Part shown: positions 58,077-64,000 of the stretch, piece by piece | Layout: every line of letters begins with the position of its first letter | How positions within the stretch are numbered: the first letter of the stretch is position 1 | From: Thalassobaculum sp. OXR-137 | GTDB lineage: Bacteria; Pseudomonadota; Alphaproteobacteria; Thalassobaculales; Thalassobaculaceae | Direction: 5' to 3' | Length of the DNA stretch: 64,000 bases | Assembly (NCBI RefSeq): GCF_034377285.1 | Contig: NZ_CP139715.1 | Coordinates: 558,001 to 622,000, forward strand | The notes under the pieces: model-generated | What the model saw: only the letters and a program-made list of their open reading frames with translations | What the model was told of the DNA's origin: nothing | Database searches by the model: none | Translations under genes and position numbers: made by a program

Positions 58077-58604
58077 TCAGGCCGCGTCTTCGCGCGCGCG
58101 GGCCTTCTTCGCCTTGACCATCTTCTTCAGGAACATGTTCCGCTTCAACGCGGAGAGATGATCGACGAAGAGGACGCCGTCGATATGGTCGATCTCGTGC
58201 TGCAGGCAGATCGCCAGAAGGCCGTCGGCCTCCAGCTCCTGGCCGGCCCCGTCGCGGTCGAGATAGCGCACCTTGACCGCGACCGGACGCTCCACATCGG
58301 CATAGAGGTCGGGCAGCGACAGGCAGCCCTCCTCATGCGGGGCGGTCTCGTCGGACTTCCACACGATCTCCGGATTGGCGAGGCAGATCGGCGCGCGCGG
58401 CTCGTCCTTCTCGGACACGTCGACGACGATCACCCGCTTGGTCACGCCGATCTGGGGTGCGGCCAGTCCGATGCCGGGAGCCGCGTACATGGTGTCCAGC
58501 ATGTCGTCCATGAGCGTGCGGATCTCGTCGTCCACCGCGGGCACCGGCGTGCACTTGGTTTTCAGAACGGGATCGGGTGCCCAGATGATCGGCCGCTTCG
58601 CCAT
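58077..58604 (-). CDS. def: peptide deformylase
   Basis: A 175-residue metalloenzyme removing the N-formyl group from nascent proteins. The three motifs are GIGLAAPQIG (about 45-54), EGCLSLPD with the metal Cys, and QHEIDHIDGVLF with the HExxH His ligands (about 133-144). The Lys-rich C-terminus is common in Alphaproteobacteria. It heads the def - fmt - truA operon and is divergent from rmuC. Confidence 0.97.
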   Translation of the reverse strand: MAKRPIIWAPDPVLKTKCTPVPAVDDEIRTLMDDMLDTMYAAPGIGLAAPQIGVTKRVIVVDVSEKDEPRAPICLANPEIVWKSDETAPHEEGCLSLPDLYADVERPVAVKVRYLDRDGAGQELEADGLLAICLQHEIDHIDGVLFVDHLSALKRNMFLKKMVKAKKARAREDAA

Positions 58605-58735
58605 GTCGGTATGTCCGGTCGATTCGCCAGTGTCGGAATGCGGTGGAGTTAGGGGAACTGCGCGAAATCGTCAAGAATCCGATGGCTTGCCGACAAGGCG
58701 CTCGCCGGGGGTCGTACCCGTGTTAGCGTGAGAAC

Positions 58736-59905
58736 ATGACAGGAACCGACATTCTCCTCATCGCCCTGATCGCCATCGTTCTCGTGGTGGCGATCCTGCT
58801 GTATCTGCGCTCGAACGCCGGCTCCGGGCTGGCGGAGGTGCTGGCCGAGCGCGACCGGCGCCAGGCCGAACTGACCGAGCGGCTCTCGGCGAGCCAGGAG
58901 CAGCTGTCCGGCCGCCTCACCCAGATCGCCGAGAGCCAGTCGGCGGCCCAGGCGCGCATGGCGGAAGCCCTGCAGGTCCAGGAACGCGAGATCGCCAAGA
59001 AGCTGGAAGAGCGCCTCGCCGACGTCACCAAGCGGATCGGCGAGGGGCTGGAGAAGTCGTCGAAGTCCACCGAGACGACCATGGGCGACCTGAAGGAGCG
59101 GCTCGCCGTCATCGACCGGGCGCAGAAGAACATCACCGAACTGTCCACCCAGGTCGACGGGCTGCAGGCGATCCTGTCGAACAAGCAGGCGCGCGGCGCC
59201 TTCGGCGAGATCCAGCTCAACGATCTGGTCACCCAGGCCCTGCCGCCGAGCGCCTACAGCTTCCAGGCGACGGTGGGCGGTAACCGCCGGGTCGACTGTC
59301 TGCTGACCCTGCCGAACCCGCCGGGCGCCATCGCCATCGACGCCAAGTTCCCGCTGGAGGCCTATCACGTGCTCCAGGCGGCGACGACGGACGAGGAGCG
59401 CATCGTCGCCCGCCGCCGCCTTGCCCAGGAGATCGGCGTGCATGTGCGGGCCATCGCCGAGAAATACATCGTGCCGGGCGAGACGGCGGAATCCGCGCTG
59501 ATGTTCCTGCCCTCGGAAGCGGTCTATGCGGAGCTGCACGCCAACCTGCCCGCCGTGGTGCAGGACGCCTTCCGCCGTCGGGTCTGGATCGTGTCGCCGA
59601 CCACCTTGATGGCGACACTGAACACGGTCCGCGCGGTGCTGAAGGACGCCTCCATGCGCGAACAGGCGCATGTGATCCAGGCCGAGGTCGGCAAGCTGCT
59701 GGACGACGTGACCCGGCTGGACGACCGGGTGAGCAAGCTCGACCGGCATTTCAATCAGGCGACCGACGACATCCGCCAGATCCGCATCTCCACCGACAAG
59801 GTGACGAAGCGGAGCGAACGGATCCAGGAGATCGAACTGGAACAGCCGAGCGCGATCACCGATGCCGCCCCCACGCCGCCGAGGCTGGCGGCGGTGGAGG
59901 ATTGA
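58736..59905 (+). CDS. rmuC: DNA recombination protein RmuC
   Basis: A 389-residue RmuC. A transmembrane helix (about 5-23) is followed by a long coiled coil (30-145). The nuclease-like domain (about 150-310) carries RGAFGEIQLNDLVTQALPP, NRRVDCLLTLPNPPGAIAIDAKFPLEAY with the acidic and Lys residues, and LMFLPSEAVYAEL. RmuC limits inversions at short inverted repeats in E. coli, notable in a genome with many large palindromes. A family 1 palindrome starts at its stop codon. Confidence 0.93.
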   Translation: MTGTDILLIALIAIVLVVAILLYLRSNAGSGLAEVLAERDRRQAELTERLSASQEQLSGRLTQIAESQSAAQARMAEALQVQEREIAKKLEERLADVTKRIGEGLEKSSKSTETTMGDLKERLAVIDRAQKNITELSTQVDGLQAILSNKQARGAFGEIQLNDLVTQALPPSAYSFQATVGGNRRVDCLLTLPNPPGAIAIDAKFPLEAYHVLQAATTDEERIVARRRLAQEIGVHVRAIAEKYIVPGETAESALMFLPSEAVYAELHANLPAVVQDAFRRRVWIVSPTTLMATLNTVRAVLKDASMREQAHVIQAEVGKLLDDVTRLDDRVSKLDRHFNQATDDIRQIRISTDKVTKRSERIQEIELEQPSAITDAAPTPPRLAAVED

Positions 59906-60005
59906 CCCTTCGACACGCCCCTGACGGGGCTGCTCAGGGCGAGGTCAAAAGTTTGAACAGAAACCCCGACCTCGCCCTGAGCAGCCCGGAGGGCGTGTCG
60001 AAGGG
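59906..60005. repeat. large nested palindrome, family 1 (copy 2)
   Basis: Outer arms CCCTTCGACACGCCC and its complement (59906-59920, 59991-60005) and inner 19 bp arms (59928-59946, 59968-59986) are perfect and identical in sequence to those at 12066-12204, while the central loop and spacer differ. It begins directly at the rmuC stop and precedes the convergent pheA gene. Confidence 0.9.
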
Positions 60006-60018
60006 CCGGCCATTTCCC

Positions 60019-60048
60019 CGTCATCCCCAAACTAAGGTCGGGATGACG
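60019..60048. repeat. short GTCATCCC/GGGATGAC inverted repeat
   Basis: CGTCATCCC and GGGATGACG flank an imperfect centre, just downstream of the family 1 palindrome and before the pheA stop. The ends match those of the elements at 37436-37515 and 56077-56330. Confidence 0.65.
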
Positions 60049-60072
60049 AATGGGGGGGTAGGAAAGAGCCCC

Positions 60073-60942
60073 TCAATCCCCCTCGGGCCGGGCTGCGCTG
60101 GCGCGGAAGGGGCTCATCGGGTAGGTGCCGAGGATCCGGACGGCATCCGGCGGGCAGAAGAACTTCAACTCCTCCAGCGCCAGCGCCATGTGGCGCTCCT
60201 CGGGATGGCCCTCGGCGTCGACATAGAATTGCGCCGCCTCGAACGAGCCGCCGACCAGATAGCTCTCCAGCTTGGTCAGGTTGATGCCGTTGGTGGCGAA
60301 GCCGCCCAGCGCCTTGTACAGGGCGGCCGGCACGCTGCGGACCCGGAAGACGATGGTCGTGACCACCTTGTCGGCGGACACCGGCGGCAGCTTCGGCGCC
60401 TTGGACATCACCAGGAAGCGGGTGGTGTTGTGGGCGAAATCCTCCACCGAGTCGGCCAGGATCTCCAGCCCGTAGACCTCGGCGGCAAGCGACGAGGCAA
60501 TGGCGGCAATGGAAGGGTCGTTCCACTCGGCCACGTCCTTGGCCGCCCCGGCATTGTCGGCGTGCTGCATCCGCTTCAGGCCGTATTTCTGGATCAGCTT
60601 GCGGCACTGGGCCAGTCCCTGGGGATGAGCGTGGACCTCCTTCAGCCCCTCCAGGGTCGCGCCCTTGAGGCCGAGCAGCATGTGGTTCACGCGCTGGAAG
60701 TGCTCACCGATGATGAAAAGGCCCGATTCCGGCAGCAGGTGGTGGATGTCGGCCACGCGGCCGGCCACCGAGTTCTCCACCGGCACCATGGCCAGCTCCG
60801 CCGTGCCGTCCTGCACCGCCGACAGCATGTCCTCGAAGCTGTAGCAGGGCATCGGCTCGTGATCGGGCGCGGCCGCCACGCAGGCCAGATGGGAATAGGC
60901 GCCCGGCTGCCCCTGATAGGCGACTTTCGGCTGGTCGGTCAT
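60073..60942 (-). CDS. pheA: prephenate dehydratase
   Basis: A 289-residue monofunctional prephenate dehydratase, which makes phenylpyruvate in phenylalanine synthesis. VAYQGQPGAYSHLACVAA is the N-terminus, VPVENSVAGRVADIHHLL the active-site block, and IAAIASSLAAEVYGLEIL carries the second. The C-terminal ACT domain (about 200-289) has the ESYLVGGSFEAAQFYVDAEGH effector region, so Phe feedback is expected. Start overlaps kdsB stop by 4 bases. It depends on the DAHP synthase encoded at 22668 for precursor supply. Confidence 0.95.
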   Translation of the reverse strand: MTDQPKVAYQGQPGAYSHLACVAAAPDHEPMPCYSFEDMLSAVQDGTAELAMVPVENSVAGRVADIHHLLPESGLFIIGEHFQRVNHMLLGLKGATLEGLKEVHAHPQGLAQCRKLIQKYGLKRMQHADNAGAAKDVAEWNDPSIAAIASSLAAEVYGLEILADSVEDFAHNTTRFLVMSKAPKLPPVSADKVVTTIVFRVRSVPAALYKALGGFATNGINLTKLESYLVGGSFEAAQFYVDAEGHPEERHMALALEELKFFCPPDAVRILGTYPMSPFRASAARPEGD

Positions 60943-61691
60943 GCGGTCTCTCCGGAAGGGGCCAGCAGGGCGCGGGCCTGCTCGAGCTGGCGCTGGGTGT
61001 CGACGCCGAGCGGAATGGTCTCCACCCGGGCCACTTCGATGCGCATGCCGGCCTCCAGCGCGCGGAGCTGCTCGAGGCGCTCGCGGATCTCCAGCGGCGA
61101 CGGCGGCAGGGTCACGAACCGGTCGAGCGCGGCGCGGCGGTAGCTGTACAGGCCGATATGGTGGAACACTTCGCCCTCGCCCCAGGGGATCGGGTGCTTG
61201 GAGAAGTACAGGGCGCGGCCGAACAGCCCGTTCGGCTCCCAGGCGGTGGCGACCTTGTTCACGCCGCTGGCGGGATCGAGGTCCTCCGGCTCGGTGATGG
61301 CGCAGGCGGCCGTGCTCCAGTCGGCATCGGGCATACGGTTAAGCGCCTCGATGGTGGCGCGCACCGTCTTGGTCTCCAGCACGGGCAGGTCGCCCTGGAT
61401 GTTGACGATCACGTCATGTTTGCCGTCCGGATCGATCCTGCCCAGCGCCTGGTGGATCCGGTCGGTCCCCGAGGGCAGCGCCGCATCGGTCATCACCGCG
61501 CGTCCGCCGGCGGCCTCGACGGCGTCGGCGATCGCCTGGTCGCCGGCGGCGACGACGACGGGGCCGGCATCGGCTTCCAGTGCCCGGCGCAGCACCTGCA
61601 CGATCATCGGGACGCCGTGAATATCGGCCAGCGGCTTGTTCGGCAGGCGGGACGAGGCCAAGCGGGCGGGGATCATGAGAATCGGGTTCAT
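60939..61691 (-). CDS. kdsB: 3-deoxy-manno-octulosonate cytidylyltransferase
   Basis: A 250-residue CMP-Kdo synthetase for lipopolysaccharide, showing a Gram-negative cell. PARLASSRLPNKPLADIHG is the CTP-binding N-terminus, DAALPSGTDRIHQAL and VNIQGDLPVLE carry nucleotide and metal contacts, and the HIGLYSYRRAALDRFVTLPPSPLE segment binds Kdo. The start is ATG 61691 because the upstream frame is not protein-like. It is translationally coupled to pheA. Confidence 0.96.
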   Translation of the reverse strand: MNPILMIPARLASSRLPNKPLADIHGVPMIVQVLRRALEADAGPVVVAAGDQAIADAVEAAGGRAVMTDAALPSGTDRIHQALGRIDPDGKHDVIVNIQGDLPVLETKTVRATIEALNRMPDADWSTAACAITEPEDLDPASGVNKVATAWEPNGLFGRALYFSKHPIPWGEGEVFHHIGLYSYRRAALDRFVTLPPSPLEIRERLEQLRALEAGMRIEVARVETIPLGVDTQRQLEQARALLAPSGETA

Positions 61692-61971
61692 GCCGGCCAA
61701 AGGCTCCTGTTTTGCACGCCCGGGAAAGGCCCGGACACGCGTTTGCGGCGATATGCCACGCGAGGCTGCGGTGATACGCCGATCGCGCGGAGTTGCGCAA
61801 GCGCGCGGGGATAAGGTAAGTCGTGTTCCGCGTGACGTGGCAGCAGCCGTCCGGTCGGCCTCATGGTCGACAGAGTCGGACGCTGTCAGTATGGTTGCGC
61901 GCATGGATTTTCGCGGGGCCTCGGCGCGTCAATGCGCGGGCCCGGGTGGGATACGAAGAGGGCTGAACACC
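61692..61971. promoter_or_regulatory. divergent gap between kdsB and cytochrome c gene
   Basis: The 280 bp between two divergent starts should hold promoters for both units. I see no convincing -35/-10 pair, repeat or small gene here; open frames through it are artefacts of high GC content. Confidence 0.35.
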
Positions 61972-62574
61972 ATGGCGACGTCGCTCGAAGGCAACAAGAT
62001 CATCGCAGGCATCCTGTGCGCGGGACTGCTGGCGATGGCGACCGGAAAGATCGCGGACGCGCTGGTCCATCCGAACCACCTGGAAGAGAACGCGTTCAAG
62101 ATCGAGGTCGCCGAGGGCGCCTCGTCGCAGACGGCCGCTGCGGCCGGTCCGGAGCCGGTCGAGCCGGTCCTGGGCCTGCTGGCCAGCGCCGATGTCGCCG
62201 CCGGCGAGGCCCTGACCAAGAAGTGCGCGGCCTGCCACACCTTCGACAATGGCGGCGCGAACAAGGTCGGTCCGAACCTCTACGGCGTGGTGATGGGGCC
62301 GAAGGCGCATCGCGACGACTTCGCCTATTCCGACGCCATGGCGAACTTCTCCGACCCGGCGACCTGGACATACACGTCGCTGAACAAGTTCCTGAACAAG
62401 CCGAAGGACTACATGCCCGGCACGAAGATGAACTTCGCGGGCCTGAAGAAGGCGTCCGAGCGCGCCGACCTGATCGCCTATCTGCGCACCATGGCCGACT
62501 CTCCGGCGCCGCTGCCGTCGGACGAGGAGATCCAGAAGGCCGAGGAAGAGTTCAAGACGGCGACCGGCGGCTGA
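61972..62574 (+). CDS. membrane-anchored cytochrome c (CycM-like)
   Basis: A 200-residue class I cytochrome c. An N-terminal helix (about 9-28) acts as an uncleaved anchor, followed by an Ala/Glu-rich linker. The heme motif is KKCAACHTFDNGGANKVGPNLYGV (CxxCH at about 84-88), and the axial Met lies in MPGTKMNF. This is the CycM/c552 design that passes electrons to an aa3-type oxidase. It is divergent from pheA-kdsB, a conserved alphaproteobacterial arrangement. Confidence 0.93.
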   Translation: MATSLEGNKIIAGILCAGLLAMATGKIADALVHPNHLEENAFKIEVAEGASSQTAAAAGPEPVEPVLGLLASADVAAGEALTKKCAACHTFDNGGANKVGPNLYGVVMGPKAHRDDFAYSDAMANFSDPATWTYTSLNKFLNKPKDYMPGTKMNFAGLKKASERADLIAYLRTMADSPAPLPSDEEIQKAEEEFKTATGG

Positions 62575-62596
62575 CCGGCCGCCCCGGCTCTCCGCC

Positions 62597-63376
62597 ATGA
62601 CCGGGTTCACCCTCGAGGCGGCGGCGGATTTCGCCGCCGAGCTGGCCGACGCCGCCCGGCCGATCATCCGGGACTATTTCCGCACCGGCGTTGTCGTCGA
62701 CATCAAGGCCGACGACAGCCCCGTGACCGTCGCCGACCGCAGCGTCGAGAAGGCCCTGCGCGCGATGATCGAGGCCCGCTTCCCCGATCACGGCATCGCC
62801 GGCGAGGAATTCGGCCCGAAGAATCTGGACGCCGAATACGTCTGGTCCCTCGACCCGATCGACGGCACCAAGGCCTTCATCACCGGACGCCCGACCTTCG
62901 GCACCCTGATCGGCCTGCTGCGGCGGGGCGAGCCGGTTCTCGGCGTGATCGACTGCCCGATCCTGGACGAACGCTGGGTCGGCGGACCGGAAGTGGCGAC
63001 CCTCCTCAACGGCAAGCCGATGATGGAGCCGGTCTCCAAGCCGCTCGACAAGGCGATCCTGACCGCCACCTCGCCGGACATGTTCAACGCCATGGAAGCG
63101 CCCCGCTTCGCCGCGTTGAAGGACGCCTGCGGCCTGACCCTGTTCAGCGGCGACTGCCACAATTTCGGCCTGCTGGCCCTGGGCACCATCGATCTGGTGG
63201 TCGAGTCCAGCCTCAGCGATTACGACTATCTGGCTCCCGCCGCCGTGGTGACCGGCGCGGGCGGCAAGCTGACGGACTGGACCGGCGCGCCGGTCAGCCT
63301 CGGCTCCACGTCGCGCATCGTCGCGGCGCGCAATCCGGCCCTGCACGCCGCCGCCGTCGCCATCCTCTCCTCCTGA
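62597..63376 (+). CDS. hisN: inositol-monophosphatase-family histidinol-phosphatase (HisN-like)
   Basis: A 259-residue Li-sensitive-type phosphatase. VADRSVEKALRAMI and GEEFG carry the Glu, LDPIDGTKAFITGRPTFGTLI (about 91-111) holds the metal Asp residues, and the C-terminal YDYLAPAAVVTGAGGKLTDWTG matches the family tail. The FITGRPTFGTLI wording is typical of histidinol-phosphatases of the HisN branch and not of SuhB. It lies 22 bp after the cytochrome gene. Confidence 0.87.
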   Translation: MTGFTLEAAADFAAELADAARPIIRDYFRTGVVVDIKADDSPVTVADRSVEKALRAMIEARFPDHGIAGEEFGPKNLDAEYVWSLDPIDGTKAFITGRPTFGTLIGLLRRGEPVLGVIDCPILDERWVGGPEVATLLNGKPMMEPVSKPLDKAILTATSPDMFNAMEAPRFAALKDACGLTLFSGDCHNFGLLALGTIDLVVESSLSDYDYLAPAAVVTGAGGKLTDWTGAPVSLGSTSRIVAARNPALHAAAVAILSS

Positions 63377-63491
63377 CCGGCCCGACAATCGACTCGCGGG
63401 CGCTCGACATTATCCGTCGAACTGCCATGTTTCCGCCCAGAGCCTGTTGTTTATGATGGGCGATGCACTGCCTGTCGGGAGAGCCAGATCG

Positions 63492-64000
63492 ATGACGATA
63501 GCCCGTTTCGCCGCCATCCTGGCCGTCGCTACGACGTCCGCCCTCGCTTCGGCCGCCGCCCAGGACTACACGGCCGAGCCGACCCACGCGATCGCGATGC
63601 ACGGGGAGGCCAAATACGGGCCTGATTTCGATCATTTTGACTACGTGAACCCGGACGCGCCGAAGGGCGGAACCCTGACGCTGGAGGATTCCGGCGGCTT
63701 CGACAATTTCAACCCGTATATCCTGCGCGGCACCCCGGCCGGCGGCCTGAGCTATCTCGGATCGAACATGATCTTCGAAGCCCTGTTGGAGCCGAGCGAG
63801 GACGAGCCGTTCACCAAATACGGCCGCCTCGCCGAGACCATCGAGGTGCCTGAGGACCGGTCCTGGATCGCCTTCAACCTGAACCCGAAGGCGCGGTTCC
63901 AGGACGGCAAGCCGGTAACGGCCGAGGATGTGGTCTGGAGCTTCAACACCCTGGTGGAGAAGGGCTCGCCGATCTACGCGTCGTACTGGAGCGATGTGCA
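63492..64000 (+). CDS. ABC transporter solute-binding protein family 5 (3' end outside window)
   Basis: Only the first 169 residues are inside the window and the frame is still open at the edge. A signal peptide (1-24, ending ASAAAQ) is followed by HAIAMHGEAKYGPDFDHFDYVNPDAPKGGTLTLE, a beginning typical of YejA-type peptide/microcin C binding proteins, and VPEDRSWIAFNLNPKARFQDGKPVTAEDVVWSF, the SBP_bac_5 signature. It probably starts an oligopeptide-type ABC operon. The ATG at 63492 has GGGAG in front. Confidence 0.9.
   Translation, partial: MTIARFAAILAVATTSALASAAAQDYTAEPTHAIAMHGEAKYGPDFDHFDYVNPDAPKGGTLTLEDSGGFDNFNPYILRGTPAGGLSYLGSNMIFEALLEPSEDEPFTKYGRLAETIEVPEDRSWIAFNLNPKARFQDGKPVTAEDVVWSFNTLVEKGSPIYASYWSDV

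Overview
This is a GC-rich window with short intergenic gaps and strong third-position G/C bias. Every recognisable family is of proteobacterial type. Several gene neighbourhoods are typical of Alphaproteobacteria: dapF - mtaB - ftsY, def - fmt - truA (minus strand), pheA/kdsB divergent from a CycM-like cytochrome c, and a tesA-like esterase divergent from a YbbA/YbbP ABC pair. I infer an environmental, motile alphaproteobacterium of Rhodospirillales character; the genus cannot be read from the sequence. It looks like ordinary chromosome: no prophage, insertion sequence, CRISPR array, integron or plasmid gene was seen.

Layout. 1-3952: end of an AbrB-type membrane protein, then an MmgE/PrpD - MaoC - acyl-CoA dehydrogenase operon. 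4145-9228: an orphan histidine kinase with a PilJ-like sensor, a Nif3-fold-like/ArsR pair, an APC permease, a DUF3253 protein and NnrU. 9306-14206: M19 dipeptidase, OYE-type flavin oxidoreductase, GFA protein, SDR and argG. 14344-18380: two tandem paralogous PAS histidine kinases of equal length. 18505-22477: YbbP/YbbA ABC system and divergent esterase. 22668-24022: DAHP synthase preceded by an aromatic-rich leader peptide and a terminator, which looks like a complete ribosome-mediated attenuator. 24131-27383: aldo/keto reductase, ThpR, sirtuin, YggU, YggT. 27638-29401: tRNA-Ala(CGC), DUF6064 protein, Tat-exported aldo/keto reductase. 29573-34110: TRAP transporter (P, Q, M), FCD-type GntR regulator and a BKACE beta-keto acid cleavage enzyme, probably one catabolic operon, followed by tRNA-Ser(GGA). 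34429-40276: small membrane protein, Rieske-plus-unknown-domain fusion, nitroreductase, AhpD-like protein, Ada, Ldh-family oxidoreductase. 40377-46615: dapF, a 2H phosphoesterase, a tartrate-dehydrogenase-like gene on the other strand, mtaB, ftsY, greB, tandem DUF2061 protein. 46642-51142: secreted protein with an internal duplication, PRISE-type reductase, CAP-domain protein, VOC protein, enolase-superfamily protein. 51156-56067: a fourth orphan histidine kinase, a chemoreceptor of different base composition, a MetX-like hydrolase. 56345-64000: truA, fmt, def, rmuC, pheA, kdsB, cytochrome c, a HisN-like phosphatase and the start of a family 5 solute-binding protein.

The most interesting signal is the leader upstream of DAHP synthase (23847-24022): a 26-codon peptide with the run F-W-F-Y-F, three mutually exclusive RNA pairings and a canonical terminator, probably starting as a leaderless transcript. 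It would let charged aromatic tRNA control the first step of the shikimate pathway. The second theme is a set of large nested palindromes confined to gene ends. They fall into at least three sequence families, and members of the same family lie tens of kilobases apart. Other points are the Rieske fusion, a BKACE with an altered metal ligand, a secreted protein made of two copies of an unknown domain, tandem DUF2061, and four histidine kinases without any adjacent response regulator.
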